Assembly: GCF_016806125.1 (NCBI RefSeq)
Contig: NZ_CP047166.1
Coordinates: 3,596,001-3,660,000 of the forward strand
Length of the DNA: 64,000 nt
From: Ponticoccus alexandrii
GTDB taxonomy: Bacteria > Pseudomonadota > Alphaproteobacteria > Rhodobacterales > Rhodobacteraceae
Direction: 5' to 3'
In this document: positions 1 to 9,494 of the stretch, in pieces
How positions within the stretch are numbered: the first letter of the stretch is position 1
Layout: each line of letters starts with the position of its first letter
Position numbers and translations under genes: made by a program
The notes under the pieces: model-generated
Databases searched by the model: none
Seen by the model: only the letters and a program-made list of their open reading frames with translations
What the model was told of the DNA's origin: nothing

Positions 1-1149
1 CAGACCGAATTCGGTGATGTTCTTGACTTCGCCCTCGACCTGCGTGCCCTCGGGGTGGGTCTCGGAGAAGACTTCCCACGGGTTGCGCATGGTCTGCTTG
101 AGGCCCAGCGACACGCGACGCTTGGTCGGGTCGATTTCCAGCACCATGACGTCCACCTCTTGCGAGGTCGACACGATCTTGCCGGGGTGCACGTTCTTCT
201 TGGTCCAGGACATTTCCGAGACGTGGACGAGACCTTCGACACCGGCTTCCAGCTCAACGAATGCGCCGTAATCGGTGATGTTGGTCACGCGGCCCTTGTG
301 GACCGAAGCCAGCGGGTACTTGACCGCCACCAGATCCCACGGGTCTTCCTGCAGCTGCTTCATGCCGAGGGAGATACGGTGGGTCTCCTTGTTGATCTTG
401 ATGACCTGGACCTTCACGGTCTCGCCGATCGACAGGATCTCGGAGGGGTGGTTCACACGGCGCCATGCCATGTCGGTCACGTGCAGAAGGCCATCGACGC
501 CGCCGAGGTCGACGAATGCGCCGTACTCGGTGATGTTCTTGACCACGCCGTCAACCGCATCGCCCTCTTGCAGCTTGCCGATGACTTCGGCGCGCTGCTC
601 GGCGCGGGACTCTTCGAGGATCGCGCGGCGCGAGACAACGATGTTGCCACGGCGACGGTCCATCTTGAGGATCTGGAACGGCTGCTTGAGACCCATGAGC
701 GGGCCGGCATCGCGCACGGGGCGCACATCGACCTGCGAACCGGGCAGGAAGGCCACGGCACCGCCGAGGTCGACGGTGAAGCCGCCCTTGACGCGGCCGA
801 AGATCGCGCCTTCGACGCGGGCGTCGTCGGCATAGGCCTTTTCCAGACGGTCCCAGGCTTCTTCGCGGCGGGCCATCTCGCGCGAGATGACGGCTTCGCC
901 ACGGGCGTTTTCCGCGGCACGCAGGAAGACCTCGACCTCGTCACCGACGCTCAGGTCGGCGTTCTCGCCCGGGTTTGCGAATTCCTTGAGATCGACGCGG
1001 CCTTCCATCTTGTATCCGACGTCGATGATGGCCTGGCCCGCTTCGATGGCGATGACCTTGCCTTTGACAACCGAACCTTCGTCCGGTGTGTCCATTTCGA
1101 GGCTTTCATTAAGGAGGGCCTCGAATTCCTCCATGGTTGCATTAGCCAT
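1..1149 (-). CDS. rpsA: 30S ribosomal protein S1 (3' end cut by window edge)
   Basis: S1 binds mRNA and feeds it to the small ribosomal subunit. The visible 383 residues start MANATMEEFEALL and contain four S1/OB repeats plus the start of a fifth. Repeats 3 and 4 carry the typical GVVKNITEYGAFVDLGG and GRVTNITDYGAFVEL signatures, and repeat 1 carries GKVIAIEAGQAIIDVG. Proteobacterial S1 is about 550-560 residues, so roughly a third is missing off the left edge. The ATG at 1149 has GGAG about eight bases upstream. The gene has no upstream neighbour on its strand; a good promoter lies about 180 bp upstream, giving a long untranslated leader. Confidence 0.97.
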   Translation of the reverse strand, partial: MANATMEEFEALLNESLEMDTPDEGSVVKGKVIAIEAGQAIIDVGYKMEGRVDLKEFANPGENADLSVGDEVEVFLRAAENARGEAVISREMARREEAWDRLEKAYADDARVEGAIFGRVKGGFTVDLGGAVAFLPGSQVDVRPVRDAGPLMGLKQPFQILKMDRRRGNIVVSRRAILEESRAEQRAEVIGKLQEGDAVDGVVKNITEYGAFVDLGGVDGLLHVTDMAWRRVNHPSEILSIGETVKVQVIKINKETHRISLGMKQLQEDPWDLVAVKYPLASVHKGRVTNITDYGAFVELEAGVEGLVHVSEMSWTKKNVHPGKIVSTSQEVDVMVLEIDPTKRRVSLGLKQTMRNPWEVFSETHPEGTQVEGEVKNITEFGL

Positions 1150-1624
1150 GTGGCTCCATGTTCCTTTTCAACGGTTTTTTTCTGGCCGGGCGGTTGTCTC
1201 CGCCGGTCTGGGTTGGTCACTGAAGGCGCCCGCGATACGGGACGACACACAAAAACAAGAAGGGCCGGTAAACACCCGACCCTGCCCGATCCCTGCTCGC
1301 GGCGTTTGCGCCTTGTCGACGGGCGCGCGTATACCGCAGGAGGCGGCTACGATCAAGTCCCGCCATGGTATCGGCGCCCCCAACGCTCCGGCGCTGCTCG
1401 TCACCGCACCATCGCGGCGGCGGCAACCGCGGGATGACAAGCGGCACCCGCGCCTTCGCCCGCGCCCGTCAGACGATCCAGTCCGCAGGGCGCAACGCGG
1501 GGACCGGTTCCGGGTTTTCGCGGGACGCCGCCCCTTCACAGGCGGCGATTCCGCCCTATCTAATGTAAACAATCGTAACATTGGGCGCGCCGCTGGCCCG
1601 CCACCAAGACCGGAGCCTGCACAG
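1150..1624. other. Intergenic region between rpsA and the YqaE-like gene
   Basis: 475 bp with no convincing gene. It holds the rpsA promoter and leader. Near 1565-1581 there is a TGTAAAC/CGTAACA imperfect dyad that could be a binding site in front of the plus-strand gene at 1625. Arginine-rich open frames across the region look like GC-rich noise. Confidence 0.6.
1328..1356 (-). promoter_or_regulatory. rpsA promoter (TTGATC-N17-TATACG)
   Basis: On the minus strand TTGATC (1351-1356) and TATACG (1328-1333) are separated by exactly 17 bp and followed by a GC-only discriminator (CGCGCCC), as in growth-rate-controlled promoters. Transcription would start near 1320 and give an rpsA leader of about 170 nt. 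The same architecture is seen upstream of rplS and rpsU in this window. Prediction from sequence only. Confidence 0.6.
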
Positions 1625-1840
1625 ATGAACTATGTCCTGGCCCTTTTCCTGCCGCCCCTGTCGATCCTTCTGACCGGGCGGCCCATTCTGTCGATCATCG
1701 TCTTCCTGATCTGGATTCCCGCGATCCTGTTCTCGGGCGGCCTGACCCACCCGATGTTCATCGCGCTGGCCTGGGTGCTGATCTACCAGTCCGGCGAGGA
1801 ACGCCGCACCCGCCGCATGGAGCGCGCAGGCTATCGCTGA
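1625..1840 (+). CDS. Small YqaE/Pmp3-like membrane protein
   Basis: 71 residues with two hydrophobic helices (about residues 3-22 and 25-56) and a basic, arginine-rich tail. The segment ALFLPPLSILLTGRP followed by SIIVFLIWIPAILF resembles the YqaE/Pmp3 (UPF0057) family, in which a short helix ending in GRP precedes a second helix; members are linked to membrane potential and stress. The tail is longer than in the classic 52-residue proteins. The ATG at 1625 is the first residue of the hydrophobic frame. Family assignment is by eye and moderately sure. Confidence 0.7.
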   Translation: MNYVLALFLPPLSILLTGRPILSIIVFLIWIPAILFSGGLTHPMFIALAWVLIYQSGEERRTRRMERAGYR

Positions 1841-1870
1841 GGCAGGACACGCCCGGCGCGCAACGGCGCG

Positions 1871-2899
<1,029 letters not shown>

Positions 2900-2900
2900 G

Positions 2901-3782
2901 TCAGTTCTCGTTCAGCCCGAAACGCAAAGTGTCCAAGCGGGTCTTCCAGCTGGCCTCGCAAGCGATGACGTCCACGTCCTGCGCTGTCGGAGAGACCAGC
3001 TCGAGGATCGAAAAGCGGAATCGGGCCGGACTACGGCGACGCAGTGCGACGGTTACACCGACTTCTCCGGCTACGTGACTTCTCCACCGGCCGAGAAGGT
3101 TCTCAGCCCCGTAGGCAGAGCCGACGTACCGTGCCCCGTCTGTCTCATCGACGATCAGGTAAACCCCGCGCCAGTTGCGCAATGTCGTCGCCCAGTCACG
3201 CGGCAGAATTTCAAGTTCGGCCCGCGTCAGAGCAAGATCGGACCACTCCGGCACAGGCGGCGAGAGGCGGGCACTGCGCCGAAGTTCGATAACGTCCAGC
3301 GGCGTCGTCTCGGCAAGCCGGATGTAGTTTCGGCCTCCGGGGTCACGCAAGACCAGACGTTTCTCGCACTCAACAAACGCGTCGATCCTTTCGAGGTGGA
3401 ACAGCGTCCTTCCCAGACGGGTCTCGGCCCTTGCCTCTGGCGGCGCGATGTGACCGCCCACGCGCTCGAGCATCTCGCGGCGCAGCGGATCGCCCAGCCA
3501 GTCCTGTTCTCCAAGGACCCGCCCCACCTCACGCCTGTATGCCGCGATGAAAACCACCTCGCCGGGCGTCTGCATCAGGAAGGAGGCAAAATAACTGCGC
3601 GCCCGGACGGTCGCCTCCGCTCCAGAGCTATGCGTCGACTGATACGCCTCCAATAGATCACGTCTTTCTTCAACCAAGATAGCCAGAGCACGGCGAGCCA
3701 CCGGATCTCTCGGCTTATGCAGACACAAAGCGACGTCGCCATGGGGAATGTCATGCAGGTCCAGAAGGTCTTGGAATCTCAT
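2901..3782 (-). CDS. GIY-YIG nuclease domain protein between ruvA and ruvB
   Basis: 293 residues. The C-terminal third is a GIY-YIG nuclease: [20 protein letters not shown] (GVY...YVG), then [10 protein letters not shown] with the conserved arginine, and a final [19 protein letters not shown] block with the likely metal-binding Glu and terminal Asn. The N-terminal 180 residues have no domain I can name but include [23 protein letters not shown], seen in other stand-alone GIY-YIG proteins. It starts 3 bp after the ruvA stop and ends 1 bp before ruvB. DNA cleavage is inferred from the motifs; the substrate is unknown. Confidence 0.85.
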   Translation of the reverse strand: MRFQDLLDLHDIPHGDVALCLHKPRDPVARRALAILVEERRDLLEAYQSTHSSGAEATVRARSYFASFLMQTPGEVVFIAAYRREVGRVLGEQDWLGDPLRREMLERVGGHIAPPEARAETRLGRTLFHLERIDAFVECEKRLVLRDPGGRNYIRLAETTPLDVIELRRSARLSPPVPEWSDLALTRAELEILPRDWATTLRNWRGVYLIVDETDGARYVGSAYGAENLLGRWRSHVAGEVGVTVALRRRSPARFRFSILELVSPTAQDVDVIACEASWKTRLDTLRFGLNEN

Positions 3783-3785
3783 CTC

Positions 3786-4451
3786 TCAGCCCTTCGGCGC
3801 CAAGAGCTTCAGCGCCGCGCGGATCAGCCCCGCGGTGTCCGCCTCGGGCGCCTCGCCCGCGGCCTGCGCCACGGCGCCCGCCGCCGCGCCCGGGCCATAG
3901 CCCAGGTTGCCAAGCGCCGACAATGCCTCGGCCTGGGCCGAAGCGCTGGGGACCGGCACCGGCGCGGAGGGCGCGGCGCGCTCGATCACCGCATCGCCGT
4001 CCGGGGCCGCAGGCGGCGCAGAGACGGCAGCCCCCGCGCCCATCGCCATGACCATCGGCGCCTTGTCCTTCAGCTCGTTCACCACCCGCTGTGCGGTCTT
4101 CGGGCCGATGCCCTTCGCCGCCTTGATGGCGGTCCAGTCGCCCAGTGCCAGCGCACGGCTGACGCCGTCCGGCCCAAGCGCGCCCAGCATCGCCAGCGCC
4201 GCCTTGGCGCCCACGCCCTGCACCGTCATCAGCAGGCGGAACCATTCCTTTTCCACCAGCGTCGGAAAACCGTAGAGTTGCAACAGGTCCTCGCGCACCA
4301 TCAGGTCGGTGAACAGCGCCGCCGCCTCGCCCGGCGCCAGCCCCGCCAGCACCCGGTCGGTGCAATAGACCACGTAGCCCACGCCGCGCACGTCGATCAG
4401 CGCGTGATCCTCGCCCTTGCAGACGATCTGCCCCGCGATGCGCCCGATCAT
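3786..4451 (-). CDS. ruvA: Holliday junction DNA helicase subunit RuvA
   Basis: RuvA binds four-way junctions and loads RuvB. The 221 residues start [30 protein letters not shown], the N-terminal OB domain. Helix-hairpin-helix motifs follow around [14 protein letters not shown] and [18 protein letters not shown]. An Ala/Pro-rich linker leads to the C-terminal domain that contacts RuvB ([17 protein letters not shown]...). The start codon overlaps the ruvC stop by 4 nt, so translation is coupled. Confidence 0.97.
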   Translation of the reverse strand: MIGRIAGQIVCKGEDHALIDVRGVGYVVYCTDRVLAGLAPGEAAALFTDLMVREDLLQLYGFPTLVEKEWFRLLMTVQGVGAKAALAMLGALGPDGVSRALALGDWTAIKAAKGIGPKTAQRVVNELKDKAPMVMAMGAGAAVSAPPAAPDGDAVIERAAPSAPVPVPSASAQAEALSALGNLGYGPGAAAGAVAQAAGEAPEADTAGLIRAALKLLAPKG

Positions 4452-4936
4452 GCCTTCACCTTCAGCGCCGTGGCGGCGCCGTAGAAGGAATGACAGATGG
4501 CGATGGCCAGCGCGTCCGCCGCATCGGCGCTGTCAAAACTGGCGCCCGGAAGCTGCATCTTCACCATGTGCTGGATCTGCGTCTTGTCCGCATGGCCCAC
4601 GCCCACAACCGTCTTCTTGACCTGATTGGGCGCGTATTCCCCGATACTGAGCCCGAACTGCGCCGGCACCAGCAGCGCGATCGCCCGCGCCTGTCCCAGC
4701 TTCAGTGTCGCCACGGCGTCCTTGTTCACAAAGGTCTGTTCGACTGCGGCTGTATCCGGCGCGAAGCGCGCGCAGACCTCGGAAAGCTGGCGGTGCAGCG
4801 AGAGCAGCCGCTCTGCCAGATCGCCCTTGGCGGTGTGGCAGGTACCGTTCGCCAGATGCCGCAGCTTGCCACCCTGCGATTCGATCAGCCCCCATCCGAG
4901 GTTCCGAAGCCCCGGGTCGATGCCCAATATCCGCAT
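4448..4936 (-). CDS. ruvC: Crossover junction endodeoxyribonuclease RuvC
   Basis: RuvC resolves Holliday junctions by paired nicks. The 162-residue protein has the RNase H-fold acidic residues: Asp7 in [12 protein letters not shown], Glu in [11 protein letters not shown], and the Asp pair in [14 protein letters not shown]. Length is within the family range, with only a short tail after the last motif. It is the first gene of the minus-strand ruv operon. Confidence 0.97.
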   Translation of the reverse strand: MRILGIDPGLRNLGWGLIESQGGKLRHLANGTCHTAKGDLAERLLSLHRQLSEVCARFAPDTAAVEQTFVNKDAVATLKLGQARAIALLVPAQFGLSIGEYAPNQVKKTVVGVGHADKTQIQHMVKMQLPGASFDSADAADALAIAICHSFYGAATALKVKA

Positions 4937-5249
4937 CGCTGCCTCACCTTGTTGTTATTGCGTCACGGCTAGCACGAAACCAGAACAAAGGCCAAGGTTA
5001 ATGCGCCCGGCACCAAAGGCGACACGTCATGCACCGTCCGCGACATGCCGCTTCCCGGAGCGACGCTTCACCCAGCGGGAGCGACCGATTTTCAGGCGGA
5101 ATTCTGCCCGCTTAAACAGCATGTTGGCCAAAAATGCTGCTATGCAGAAACCGCATAAGGACTATGCAGGCGCCGCAGCTTGCGCGGTCAAACTGCCCAA
5201 TCTATGTGCGCTTTGCAAACGAACGCCACCCCTCATGAAGGAGAGCCCC
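4937..5249. other. Intergenic region between ruvC and the DUF1127 gene
   Basis: 313 bp separating two divergent genes. Apart from a candidate stress promoter at 5179-5207 I see no gene or strong structure. The stretch 5120-5160 is AT-richer than its surroundings. Confidence 0.5.
5179..5207 (+). promoter_or_regulatory. Candidate RpoH-type promoter of the DUF1127 gene
   Basis: CTTGCG (5179-5184) and CTATGT (5202-5207) are spaced 17 bp apart, about 45 bp upstream of the DUF1127 start codon. CTTG with a CTAT-containing -10 resembles alphaproteobacterial heat-shock/oxidative-stress sigma promoters, which are known to drive DUF1127 genes in Rhodobacter. Weak motifs, so tentative. Confidence 0.35.
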
Positions 5250-5501
5250 ATGGCCTATTACTCTGATCGCCCCCTTGCCAACGCGGGCTCCGCCGCTGGC
5301 ATCGGCGGCCTGCTGAACACCGCTGTGCGGTCCTACGGCACCACCGACCCCAAGCGCAGCCTGCTCGCCTCGGCCTTCGCCACCTTTTCCGCCTGGAACG
5401 ACCGGCGCCTGACCCGCAAGACGCTGATGGCGCTGTCGGATCGTGAACTGGACGACATCGGCCTGAACCGCGGCGACATCGAGACCGTCGCCCGCCGCTG
5501 A
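5250..5501 (+). CDS. DUF1127 domain small protein
   Basis: 83 residues. The C-terminal DUF1127 signature WNDRRLTRKTLMALSDRELDDIGLNRGDIE is complete, preceded by an Ala/Gly/Ser-rich segment. Small DUF1127 proteins of Rhodobacteraceae are stress-induced and tied to RNA turnover; that link is known for relatives and inferred here. The ATG at 5250 is chosen over one at 5235 because AAGGAG at 5238-5243 sits seven bases before it. A strong terminator follows, so the gene is a single transcription unit. Confidence 0.9.
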   Translation: MAYYSDRPLANAGSAAGIGGLLNTAVRSYGTTDPKRSLLASAFATFSAWNDRRLTRKTLMALSDRELDDIGLNRGDIETVARR

Positions 5502-5516
5502 GCGGGCAGCCAGACA

Positions 5517-5561
5517 GGGTTCGGTTCCGCCGAGTTCGTTGGCGGAACCGGACCCTTTTTT
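5517..5561 (+). terminator. Rho-independent terminator of the DUF1127 gene
   Basis: A 15-bp stem (5517-5531 with 5541-5555, one G-T pair) closes a 9-nt loop and is followed by six T residues at 5556-5561. It begins 16 bp after the stop codon. Confidence 0.9.
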
Positions 5562-5583
5562 AATGTCCGCCCGACGGATGGAT

Positions 5584-5619
5584 AAAGGCCGCATCGCCCG
5601 AAAGGAGGATGCGGCCTTT
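5584..5619 (-). terminator. Terminator hairpin of the 5647-5991 gene
   Basis: A perfect 12-bp stem (AAAGGCCGCATC at 5584-5595 with its complement at 5608-5619) around a 12-nt loop. It lies 28 bp downstream of the minus-strand gene's stop and ends CCTTT on both strands, so it may work in both directions. On the minus strand the stem/loop junction carries CCTCCT, an anti-Shine-Dalgarno sequence. Confidence 0.75.
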
Positions 5620-5646
5620 CAGCTGTCGCAGGCTAGGCTATGCGGA

Positions 5647-5991
5647 TCAGGATAACAGCGGCGTAACCAGCGCGGCAAGCGCCCGGGTGACCGGATCGAT
5701 CTGCATCAGCCAGGCACCGGCGCGCTCGTAGACAGAGCCCTCTGCCAGATGCGCCAGATGCAGGCTGTAGGCCTCGGCGCCGAGCCCGGTCAGCACCATC
5801 ACCTTGAAGCCCATGAAGACAACAAGGGCAAAGCTCAGAAGGCGCAGGCCGATTTCGCCGAGCTTGTCGTCGGGCTCCTGAACGATCAGGCCGTCGCTCT
5901 TCAGCTTGTTGCGATAGCCGCGGGCCATGCGGAGGTGTTTCTTGCGCAGCGCCGCGTCACGCTTGCGAAAATTGGTAAGGGCGTCGCTCAT
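5647..5991 (-). CDS. Conserved small membrane protein, function unknown
   Basis: 114 residues. The first 45 are charged and basic (RKRDAALRKKHLRMARGYRNKLKSDG); one clear membrane helix follows (LLSFALVVFMGFKVMVLTGLG, about 50-70), and a second weak hydrophobic segment ends the protein (VTRALAALVTPLLS). I do not recognise a named family. It lies downstream of prmA on the same strand with a 115-bp gap and has its own terminator. Confidence 0.75.
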   Translation of the reverse strand: MSDALTNFRKRDAALRKKHLRMARGYRNKLKSDGLIVQEPDDKLGEIGLRLLSFALVVFMGFKVMVLTGLGAEAYSLHLAHLAEGSVYERAGAWLMQIDPVTRALAALVTPLLS

Positions 5992-6106
5992 AGCAGTCTC
6001 TTATGCTCCGGCCCCCACCGGATATGTCGGGAATTAGCCCTTGATTGTGGCGAGATTTGGGCAATGCCGCGAATTTAACGCAGTTTCGACGCAAGCGCGC
6101 CATGCA

Positions 6107-6979
6107 TCAGGCCGGTTTCTGCAAGGTCAGCGTGACCCAGTCGCCGATCACGCGGCGGGTTTTCTCGTGGATGCCCTGGCTTGCATAGGCGGCGACGACC
6201 TCTTCGGCCTGCCGCGTCAGCAGGCCCGAGAGAATGGCATAGCCCCCGGCGGCAAGATGCGCCGCCATGTCGGGCGCGAGATCGATCAGCGGCTGCTTGA
6301 GAATATTGGCGAAGACCAGATCGTAGGGCGCCCGCTCCGCCAGAGCCGGAACACCAAAGCCCGCCGCCTCGACACAGGTCACGCGCCCGTCCAGCCCGTT
6401 GGCCCGCACGTTGGCCTCGGCGACCTCGACGGCAACCGCATCGATGTCAGAGGCGATGACCGGATCCGGCCAGATCCGCGCCGCTGCCATGGCCAAAACC
6501 GCCGTGCCGCAGCCGATGTCCGCAACGCTGCGCCCGGTGAAGCCCTGCGCGGCCAGCGCGTCCAGCGATTCGAGGCAGCCCTGCGTGGTGCCATGGTGCC
6601 CGGTTCCAAAGGCCATGGCGGCCTCGATCAGCAGCGGCTCGGAGCCGTCGGGGATCTTGTCGGCGTCGTGGCTGCCGTAGACGAAGAAGCGCCCCGCCAC
6701 GACCGGCGTCAGCTCGCGCCGGACCTTGTCGACCCAGTCGGTGTCCGGCACTTCCGACACCACGAAGGGCTTCGCGGCAAAGCCCGCCGCCAGCAGCGCC
6801 AGTTCCACGCCGTCCGGCTCCTCCAGAAAGTAGCCGCCGACCTCCCAGGTGCCGGAACCGTCCTCGATCTCGAAGACGCCGACGCCGGTGGGTTCGGGGT
6901 CCATGCCCTCCATCGCCTCGCCTAGTGCCTCGGCGGCGTCCTTGTCGGAAAGCTTGGTAAACGCGGTGAAGGTAGGCAT
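6107..6979 (-). CDS. prmA: Ribosomal protein L11 methyltransferase
   Basis: PrmA trimethylates lysines of ribosomal protein L11 using S-adenosylmethionine. The 290-residue protein has the methyltransferase motif SVADIGCGTAVLAMAAARIWP (motif I), DIDAVAVEVAEANVRANG, and the substrate motif DLVFANILKQPL; AMAFGTGHHGTTQGCLE before motif I is diagnostic for PrmA. Length is typical. Confidence 0.95.
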   Translation of the reverse strand: MPTFTAFTKLSDKDAAEALGEAMEGMDPEPTGVGVFEIEDGSGTWEVGGYFLEEPDGVELALLAAGFAAKPFVVSEVPDTDWVDKVRRELTPVVAGRFFVYGSHDADKIPDGSEPLLIEAAMAFGTGHHGTTQGCLESLDALAAQGFTGRSVADIGCGTAVLAMAAARIWPDPVIASDIDAVAVEVAEANVRANGLDGRVTCVEAAGFGVPALAERAPYDLVFANILKQPLIDLAPDMAAHLAAGGYAILSGLLTRQAEEVVAAYASQGIHEKTRRVIGDWVTLTLQKPA

Positions 6980-7150
6980 GGCGGAACTCCGTCTGGGGTT
7001 GGTCAGCGGGTAGGCGCGGACGTCGGGAAGGTCAAGCGTTGCGAAGCCTGGCCCCAGGCCATGCGCCGCGCCACCGGCGGGATCGGCGGCGCCTTAAACC
7101 CCGGCCAGCCGGTGAAAAGGGTCCAAACCTGCAGCGCCCCGCTTCCCGCC

Positions 7151-7213
7151 CTTCTTTGGTCCTCAAATACCTCGGGGGGCGGCCGCAGGCCGGGGGGCAG
7201 AGCCCCCTCCGCC
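7151..7213 (+). repeat. Dispersed repeat, copy A
   Basis: CTTCTTTGGTCCTCAAATAC is followed by CTCGGGGGG and a GC-rich dyad (GGGGG-CAGAG-CCCCC). It is almost the same as copy B at 13665. It lies 8 bp past the stop of the minus-strand MFS gene, in the opposite orientation to that gene. Confidence 0.8.
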
Positions 7214-7220
7214 CTCGCCG

Positions 7221-8450
7221 CTATTCCGCCGGCGCCGCCTGCATCCGGCAGAAGATCGTCTCGTTCCCCGGTTCGGGGTGGCGCGGGATCAGCAGCGCGA
7301 GACACAGGCTGGTCGCCGCCATCCCCGCCGCGAGGAAGAAGACCGATCCGGGCGAGACCAGCCAGAGGAACCCGAGCCCCGCAGGCAGGAAGACCGCCGC
7401 GATGTGGTTGATGGTGAAGGCCACGGCGGCGGTCGGCGCGATGTCGCCCGGGTCGGCGATCTTCTGGAAGTAAGTCTTCAGCGCCAGCGCCATGGCAAAG
7501 AACATGTGGTCCACGACGTAGAGGATCGAGGCCAGAAGCACGCCCCAGCCGAACCAGTAGATCCCGCCGTACAGCAGAAAGACCACCACCAGCCCGATGT
7601 ATTCGAAGGTCAGCGTGTTGCGCTCTCCGAACTTGAAGACCGCGCGGCCAAAGACCGGGCCGATCACCATGTTGGCGACGAGGTTGATCAGGTAGAGCGC
7701 CGTCACCTCGTGGACCTCGAAGCCGAAGCGCTCGACCATCATGAAGCCCGCGAAGACGACGAAGATCTGCCGCCGCGCGCCCGACATGAACTGCAGCGCG
7801 TAATACAGCCAGTACCGCTTGCGCAGGATGAACTTCTTCACCTGCGGGTTCGGGCTTTCGAACTGCGGGAAGGCCAGCGCGCAATAGCCCACGATCAGCA
7901 GCGTGACCCCGCCCGAGGCCATGTAGACGGTGTTGTAGCTGAGGCCCAAGGATTCCCACAGCATCACGATCAGCACATAGGCCACCAGCGTCGCGCCCGA
8001 TCCGGCGGCGATCAACCAGCCCAGCACCTGCGGCGCCACCTCTTTCCTCAGCCATTGCAGTTGCAGCGACTGGTTCACCGTCTCGTAGTAGTGAAAGCCG
8101 ATGGAACTGAAGAGCGTGATGAAGAGGATGCCGCCCATGGTCGGGAACCACGCCGTCACCGCCGTCGCCACCCCCAGCAGGGCGAGTGACAGCAGCGCCA
8201 GCACCTGCTCGCGCATGACCATGATCACCAGGATCACCCCGATGGCGAGGAAGCCCGGGATCTCGCGCACGGTGTGCAGCCAGCCGATGTCACCGCCGTC
8301 GAAGTCCGCGACCTCGATGACAAAGTTGTTCAGCAGCGCCGACCAGGTGGCGAAGCTGAGCGGCATGGCGATGGCCATCATGAAAAGGAGCGTGCGCGGG
8401 CGCCGCCAGATCGGCAGGGCCCGCGCCTCGTGCAGGGGAACCGGTGTCAT
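7221..8450 (-). CDS. Major facilitator superfamily transporter
   Basis: 409 residues with about 11-12 hydrophobic helices and short charged loops. The N-terminal half begins RTLLFMMAIAMPLSFATWSALLNNFVIEVADF; the second half begins YWLYYALQFMSGARRQIFVVFAGFMMVERFGF, as in an MFS duplication. The substrate cannot be read from the sequence. The ATG at 8450 (MTPVPLHEARALPIW) is preferred to an upstream TTG because a TAAGG sits before it and the extra residues are polar. It is divergent from the methyltransferase gene at 8667. Confidence 0.85.
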   Translation of the reverse strand: MTPVPLHEARALPIWRRPRTLLFMMAIAMPLSFATWSALLNNFVIEVADFDGGDIGWLHTVREIPGFLAIGVILVIMVMREQVLALLSLALLGVATAVTAWFPTMGGILFITLFSSIGFHYYETVNQSLQLQWLRKEVAPQVLGWLIAAGSGATLVAYVLIVMLWESLGLSYNTVYMASGGVTLLIVGYCALAFPQFESPNPQVKKFILRKRYWLYYALQFMSGARRQIFVVFAGFMMVERFGFEVHEVTALYLINLVANMVIGPVFGRAVFKFGERNTLTFEYIGLVVVFLLYGGIYWFGWGVLLASILYVVDHMFFAMALALKTYFQKIADPGDIAPTAAVAFTINHIAAVFLPAGLGFLWLVSPGSVFFLAAGMAATSLCLALLIPRHPEPGNETIFCRMQAAPAE

Positions 8451-8666
8451 GGCTTTTGCCTTACGCCCGGAACCCGGTGCTGGCGAGAGGCTTTTGTCTG
8501 CGCCGGCGCACAAAGCTCAGGCCGTGGGCGCGCTGAACCGGAATTCGAGCTCGTCAAAGCTGTCGCTCGAAAAGACACAGAGGAAGCGCAGCCCATCGTC
8601 GCCCCCACGCGCGCTCTTGTGCGGTTTCGCTTGACGGGTGCGCGCGGCAGGCGCAGAGGCCGCGAC

Positions 8667-9329
8667 ATGATCAACCCGTATGACGCGCAGGATTTCCACG
8701 CCAAGGCCATCTCGGAGGGCCGTCACCGCGCCATCGTCGGCGGACGCTGGGACGAAACCGGCCGGGCGCAGATGACCCTGTTGCGCGATCACGGGCTGAA
8801 GCCGCATCACCATCTGCTGGATATCGGCGCAGGCGCCCTGCGGCTGGGCTGCAAGGCGGTGCTCTGGCTCGACCCCGGCCACTACCACGCCACCGATGCC
8901 TCGCGGGCGCTGCTGCTGGCCGGACGCGCCATGGAACTGGACGACCCCGGGCGCCTGCCGGAAAGCCACCTGATCGAGGATGCGGAATTCGCCTTCCCCG
9001 GCCTGCCCAACACGATCACCCATGCCATCGCCTTCGCGGTCTTCCCGCATCTGCCGCCGGGCTTCCTGCCGCGCGCGCTGACGAACCTGCGCCGTTTTCC
9101 CGCGCTGGAAACGGTCTTCTTCACCGTCTTCCTCGCCCCAGATGCCGAGGCCGCCGCCGGTCCGGTGCGCCAGCCCGACGGGGTGGTGACCCATGCCCTG
9201 CGCCCGCCTTACCATGTGCTGCCTCACGACGTGGCGCAGATCGCCCACGCCTGCGGCTGGCAGGCCCTGCGCGACCATCGCATGCTGCCTCGGGGACAGG
9301 CGCTCTATGTGGCGAAACCGCTGGACTGA
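8667..9329 (+). CDS. SAM-dependent methyltransferase-like protein
   Basis: 220 residues. The motif HHLLDIGAGALRLGCKAVLWL matches methyltransferase motif I, and YHATDASRALLLAGRAMEL fits the acidic end of strand 2. The chain resembles class I methyltransferases of unknown substrate. The ATG at 8667 is the first in-frame start that fits the N-terminus (MINPYDAQDFHAKAISEGRH). Substrate unknown. Confidence 0.75.
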   Translation: MINPYDAQDFHAKAISEGRHRAIVGGRWDETGRAQMTLLRDHGLKPHHHLLDIGAGALRLGCKAVLWLDPGHYHATDASRALLLAGRAMELDDPGRLPESHLIEDAEFAFPGLPNTITHAIAFAVFPHLPPGFLPRALTNLRRFPALETVFFTVFLAPDAEAAAGPVRQPDGVVTHALRPPYHVLPHDVAQIAHACGWQALRDHRMLPRGQALYVAKPLD

Positions 9330-9494
9330 CCGGGCAACGCCGCCTTTCCGACCGGGCGCACCCGCCTCCCGGATCGCGCGGCACCCGGCCGCGAACCGGA
9401 CGGCAGAAAACATTCGTCTTTTCTGATCTGTATCAAGACGCGAGCGCCCCACCCCTGTCATATCCTGCGCATTCCCTCGGGACAGGAGGCCCTC

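Noticed and set aside
55-1437. Long plus-strand frame over rpsA
   Set aside because: It is a shadow of the rpsA coding strand; composition is that of the reverse frame of a high-GC gene and the S1 repeats are on the minus strand.
1168-1581. Arginine-rich 137-residue frame upstream of rpsA
   Set aside because: No ribosome site, low-complexity composition and overlap with the rpsA leader and promoter.
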